Of a stretch of 9,265 bases of DNA, positions 6,410 through 9,265 are shown in pieces. Origin of the DNA: Schlesneria sp. (lineage in GTDB: Bacteria > Planctomycetota > Planctomycetia > Planctomycetales > Planctomycetaceae); NCBI GenBank assembly GCA_025353525.1, contig JANXOO010001500.1, positions 1 to 9,265 of the forward strand. Reading direction: 5' to 3'. The notes beneath the pieces were generated by a model, which saw only the letters and a list, made by a program, of their open reading frames with translations, was not told the origin of the DNA and searched no databases. Position 1 is the stretch's first letter; the number at the start of each line of letters is the position of its first letter. A program made the translations under genes and the position numbers.

Positions 6410-7678
6410 ATGTACGGCTCACTTGCCGCGATAACCCTCGAAGACTTTCTGGTCAGGACGATTTCGTACCTGTCGAGTATTCCTGCCGACAGCGAAACGC
6501 TGGCTTTCACCGCATTTATCTCTGCGGCATTCATTCACGCCACGTTGTTGCTTGGCCTGTTCGGTGGCTTGCCTGTCTTCTATATCTGGCTTGAACGAAA
6601 AGTCGCCGGACGAATTCAGGATCGCCTCGGGCCCACTCGCGTCGGTGGCAGTTTCGGTTGGCTGCAGACGATCGCGGACGGAATCAAGCTGATCCAAAAA
6701 GAAGATCTGATTCCCAAAGATGCAGATGCTCTGATTTTTCGCATGTCTCCCTATCTCGCCACGATTGCGTCGTTTGCAGCGTTTATGGTGCTGCCCATCG
6801 CAGATGGTTGGGTTGCTGTTGCAGCAGAATGTGGTGCGTTTCTGATTCTTGCGTTGATGTCGCTGGAAGTTTTGGGGATTATTCTGGCCGGATACTCCAG
6901 TGGTTCCAAGTGGGCTCTGTTCGGTGCGATGCGCGAAGCGGCCCAGATGGTCAGCTACGAAATTCCGATGGCGATTTGTGCGTTGATACCTCTATTGATC
7001 GCCGGTTCGCTGAATTTCCAGGTGATTGGTCGAATGCAGTCAGGGTCGTTTCTGAACTGGTTCATCTTCCATGATCCGTTCACATTTCTGGCATTCTTCT
7101 GTTACTTCACTGTGGCGACGGCGAGTGTCAAGCGGGCTCCGTTCGATCTGGCCGAGGCCGAGAGTGAACTGGTTGCCGGATTTCATACCGAATACAGCGG
7201 GTTCCGCTGGTCAATTTTCTTCCTTGCAGAATACTCCAGTATGTTCGCCGTCAGTGCTGTTGCCGCACTCTTGTTTCTCGGCGGCTGGCATGACGGTTTG
7301 ATGATCGACGGAATCTTCGGCTCGTTCCGCGGTGCGGGAACCGGAGTCATTGACGGGTTTTCCATCGGAACTTACGTGGCGAATCTGTTTGGAGCGGCTG
7401 TTCTGATCACGAAAGCGTGTCTGCTGGTTTTCGTTCAGATCTGGGTGCGATGGACGCTTCCCCGGTTGCGAATTGACCAGGTAATGACGACGTGTTTGAA
7501 GTATCTGGTTCCGATCAGTTGTTTTCTGTTTCTGATGGCCGTTTTGTGGCCGCTGGTGCTGGCCTCAACGATGTCTCGGCCGGTCATGTTTGGTTCGCCG
7601 CTCGGCGAGAAATCGGCATCTGCATCAGTCGTGGCTCCAGTTGTCGTATCATCGAATCGAACGGGGGCGGCACGATGA
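6410..7678 (+). CDS. nuoH: NADH-quinone oxidoreductase subunit H
   Basis: This is the membrane subunit of respiratory complex I that links the peripheral arm to the membrane arm and forms the quinone site. From the ATG at 6410 it has 422 residues and about eight or nine hydrophobic segments. Signatures are LERKVAGRIQDRLGPTRVGG (61-80), KEDLIPKDAD (97-106), SYEIPM (182-187), KRAPFDLAEAESELVAGFHTEYSG (241-264, with Ala where many homologues have Pro after FDL) and WTLPRLRIDQVM (348-359). It is about 100 residues longer than E. coli NuoH. The excess is an N-terminal ~35 residues, a longer loop at 205-222, a loop at 292-322, and a polar C-tail after ~388. A TTG at 6395 is the alternative start. 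The stop overlaps the nuoJ start in ATGA, which indicates coupled translation. Confidence 0.95.
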   Translation: MYGSLAAITLEDFLVRTISYLSSIPADSETLAFTAFISAAFIHATLLLGLFGGLPVFYIWLERKVAGRIQDRLGPTRVGGSFGWLQTIADGIKLIQKEDLIPKDADALIFRMSPYLATIASFAAFMVLPIADGWVAVAAECGAFLILALMSLEVLGIILAGYSSGSKWALFGAMREAAQMVSYEIPMAICALIPLLIAGSLNFQVIGRMQSGSFLNWFIFHDPFTFLAFFCYFTVATASVKRAPFDLAEAESELVAGFHTEYSGFRWSIFFLAEYSSMFAVSAVAALLFLGGWHDGLMIDGIFGSFRGAGTGVIDGFSIGTYVANLFGAAVLITKACLLVFVQIWVRWTLPRLRIDQVMTTCLKYLVPISCFLFLMAVLWPLVLASTMSRPVMFGSPLGEKSASASVVAPVVVSSNRTGAAR

Positions 7679-8349
7679 TCGAACAAATGCTGTTCTGGGT
7701 TTTTGCAATTCTCACTTGTGGTGGTGCGATCGCCGTTGTGGCAACGCAAAATGTTGTGCGAATGGCGTTCTGGCTCGTTGTTTCACTCGGTTCGGTCGCG
7801 GCACTTTTCTTTTTGCTGCACGCCGATTTTCTTGGTGCGGCTCAATTGTTGATCTACGTCGGCGGAACCGTCGTGTTGCTGGTCTTCGGTGTGATGCTGA
7901 CAGCGAGTGGTCCCTATACGCAAATTCAAACCAGCCCTGCGGAAGGGTTGCTGGGGGCGGGTGTCGGCGGGTTGTTGCTGTTCGTGCTGGTTTCATCGAT
8001 TGGCAGTGTCGACTGGGTCGAAGTTTCCAGTCGGTTGCCGCTGGAGCCATCGGCACCGTTCGTCAGCGACGTGCGGCTTGAGTCCCGCGCTGAAGAATCA
8101 CTGGTGAATACCCGGTCAGCAGAAGAAAAGCAGGGTCTGATTGCCCGACAACAAGGTGGGCGAACGGTACGTCAGTTGGGGATGGGGTTTCTGGGTTTGC
8201 GACCTGACCGAAATCTGAAAGAGGGTGGTGCCAGGGGGTTGGCTCCCGGTTACTTCCTTCCGTTCGAAATTGTTTCCATTCACTTGCTGGTCGTGTTGAT
8301 TGGTGCCGCCTATCTCGCCCGTGCCAAGCGTCGAGTGAACGCGGGTTGA
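7675..8349 (+). CDS. nuoJ: NADH-quinone oxidoreductase subunit J
   Basis: NuoJ is a small antiporter-arm subunit of complex I in the cytoplasmic membrane. The 224 residues form five hydrophobic helices (about 5-23, 29-49, 56-76, 92-113 and 193-215). LLIYVGGTVVLLVFGVML (58-75) is the family's conserved third helix with its pi-bulge Tyr/Gly pattern (Y61, G63-G64). GYFLPFEIVSIHLLVVLIGA (192-211) matches the conserved last helix. Between helices 4 and 5 lies a hydrophilic stretch of about 78 residues (114-191), much longer than in E. coli NuoJ (184 aa overall). The RTVRQLG segment (163-169) inside it matches the family's usual approach to helix 5 but is followed by a further insertion of about 20 residues. 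The start is clear: ATG overlaps the nuoH stop, with GGGGGCGG a few bases before. Confidence 0.93.
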   Translation: MIEQMLFWVFAILTCGGAIAVVATQNVVRMAFWLVVSLGSVAALFFLLHADFLGAAQLLIYVGGTVVLLVFGVMLTASGPYTQIQTSPAEGLLGAGVGGLLLFVLVSSIGSVDWVEVSSRLPLEPSAPFVSDVRLESRAEESLVNTRSAEEKQGLIARQQGGRTVRQLGMGFLGLRPDRNLKEGGARGLAPGYFLPFEIVSIHLLVVLIGAAYLARAKRRVNAG

Positions 8350-8357
8350 GTCCTGCT

Positions 8358-8377
8358 TCCCGCTCGCAATGGCGGGA
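8358..8377. repeat. Hairpin in the nuoJ-nuoK gap
   Basis: TCCCGC (8358-8363) and GCGGGA (8372-8377) can pair across 8 bases in the 103-bp gap after nuoJ. A second weak stem, GGCGTC with GATGCC including one G-T pair, follows directly. No U-tract follows. Possible roles are RNA processing or tuning of expression between the cistrons. Confidence 0.3.
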
Positions 8378-8452
8378 CGCTGGCGTCATTGATGCCGATT
8401 GGTTGTTGATATTTGTCGATGATTTGCAGGCGTTCGAGAGAGACTTTCGATC

Positions 8453-8764
8453 ATGGGTGATGTCGGCCTGGGTGCGTATTTGATGGTGGGTGCGGTTCTT
8501 TTTGTGTGCGGTGTCGTTTGTATGGCGACCAAACGCAACGGTATCGGCATTCTGATGGGTGTCGAGCTGGTTCTTAATGGGGCCAACGTCAACTTTGTCG
8601 CGTTTTCGCGTTATACCTCGCTCGGCCTGGACGGGCAGTCGACGGCGTTGTTTGTCGTCGTTCTGGCTGCAGCCGAAGCGGCCGTCGCCCTGGCGATTGC
8701 ACTGAATTTTTACAATAACCATTTGACAATCGATGTTGATCGGGGAAACGAATTGCACGGCTGA
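8453..8764 (+). CDS. nuoK: NADH-quinone oxidoreductase subunit K
   Basis: NuoK is the MrpC-like proton-channel subunit of complex I. Length (103 residues) and three transmembrane helices (about 8-25, 30-50 and 63-86) are typical. GILMGVELVLNGANVNFVAFS (32-52) carries the key Glu E38 and AAAEAAVALAIAL carries E75; both membrane Glu residues are essential for proton pumping in characterised NuoK. The start is the ATG at 8453, with GAGAGAG about 10 bases upstream. It lies 103 bp after nuoJ and 95 bp before nuoL, wider than the tight spacing usual for these genes. Confidence 0.95.
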   Translation: MGDVGLGAYLMVGAVLFVCGVVCMATKRNGIGILMGVELVLNGANVNFVAFSRYTSLGLDGQSTALFVVVLAAAEAAVALAIALNFYNNHLTIDVDRGNELHG

Positions 8765-8859
8765 TGATGTCAGCACAGCGGCAATGCTGAATTCGTCATA
8801 CCGAGCCAGAGCGTTATTTCCAAAATCCCGTTGATTCAAAAACCACTAGTGACGGAATT

Positions 8860-9265
8860 ATGCCTGATACTGGTAATGTGCTGATGATTCTGTTGACGAT
8901 AGCATGGTTGCTGCCGTTGGCGGGGTTCGTCGTCGAAATCTATTGGCTGCGCTGGTCGCATCGACTCGACAAAGGCGCCGCGCTGTGTGCCGTCGGATGT
9001 ATCGGTGCAGGCTTCGTGTGCAGTCTGGCGGCATTGCTTTATTGGGGCTCTGCGACCGGTTGGTCCGCGTTGTCCGAGCCTGACCATCACGCCCATTCGG
9101 CCATTCATCAGGCGACTGGCCACGAGCAGGCTGGCGGGAATCAGGACGCTGTTGCGGCTGAACATGACGCGCATGCGACTGTTGCCGCATCTGCCTCTCA
9201 TTCGGACACTGCCAGAAAATACTTTACGGGTACCTACTATGAACTGGCCCGGTTCGGAAGTTTGA
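8860..9265 (+). CDS. nuoL: NADH-quinone oxidoreductase subunit L, N-terminal fragment cut by window edge
   Basis: The first 135 codons are open with no stop to the right edge. A first hydrophobic helix (7-25), a short basic loop (WLRWSHRLDKG), and a second helix (40-62) match the N-terminus of NuoL, the large Mrp-type proton-pumping antiporter subunit. A hydrophilic loop (66-118) follows, rich in His (76, 77, 79, 83, 88, 102, 105, 114), Ala, Asp and Glu. Then RKYFTGTYYELARFGSL leads toward the next helix. The conserved antiporter motifs lie beyond the window. The identity rests on position after nuoK and on these terminal features, so it is good but not independent of context. The ATG at 8860 has only a weak GGA upstream. 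Confidence 0.85.
   Translation, partial: MPDTGNVLMILLTIAWLLPLAGFVVEIYWLRWSHRLDKGAALCAVGCIGAGFVCSLAALLYWGSATGWSALSEPDHHAHSAIHQATGHEQAGGNQDAVAAEHDAHATVAASASHSDTARKYFTGTYYELARFGSL

Noticed and set aside
8063..8839. 258-codon minus-strand open frame opposite nuoJ and nuoK
   Set aside because: It mirrors two clearly recognised complex I genes, and its translation is low-complexity in Asn/Thr/Arg without a domain.

Overview
The window looks like a piece of a planctomycete chromosome. This is an inference from gene content and style, not from a marker gene. The signs are TPR/O-GlcNAc-transferase-like proteins, a short Flp-type pilin, a Tat-exported protein with a CesT/YbjN-like core, complex I subunits with long extra loops, mostly weak Shine-Dalgarno sites, and moderately GC-rich DNA (judged by eye). 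No rRNA, tRNA, CRISPR array, insertion sequence or phage gene was seen.

Left part (1-1800, minus strand): the first 600 codons of a SPINDLY/OGT-type glycosyltransferase, with six TPR repeats followed by a GT41 catalytic domain. It runs off the left edge. Diverging from it (2016-4414, plus strand) is a probable three-gene unit: an NrnA-type DHH/DHHA1 phosphoesterase (nanoRNA/pAp hydrolase), a divergent Nudix-fold hydrolase, and a secreted protein with a twin-arginine-like signal peptide. A perfect 14-bp inverted repeat follows 40 bp after the last stop.

Middle (4415-5386): a gene-poor stretch with that palindrome, a cluster of CGCGAAG-type repeat units forming an imperfect hairpin, a 61-codon minus-strand gene with a very strong Shine-Dalgarno sequence and a GTG start, and, divergent from it, a 53-residue Flp/Fap pilin gene.

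Right part (5387-9265, plus strand): folK (HPPK, folate synthesis) with an unexplained C-terminal extension of about 85 residues, then part of a respiratory complex I cluster in the order nuoH-nuoJ-nuoK-nuoL. The last gene is cut by the right edge. nuoH and nuoJ overlap by ATGA, so nuoI is not in its usual place between them, and no other nuo gene lies upstream within the window. NuoJ and NuoL carry long hydrophilic insertions; the one in NuoL is histidine-rich.

Most of the window is recognisable housekeeping or envelope biology. I do not see a clear new multi-gene system. The most interesting loose ends are the 61-aa minus-strand gene, the intergenic repeat structures, the exported CesT-like protein, the HPPK tail and the histidine-rich NuoL loop.
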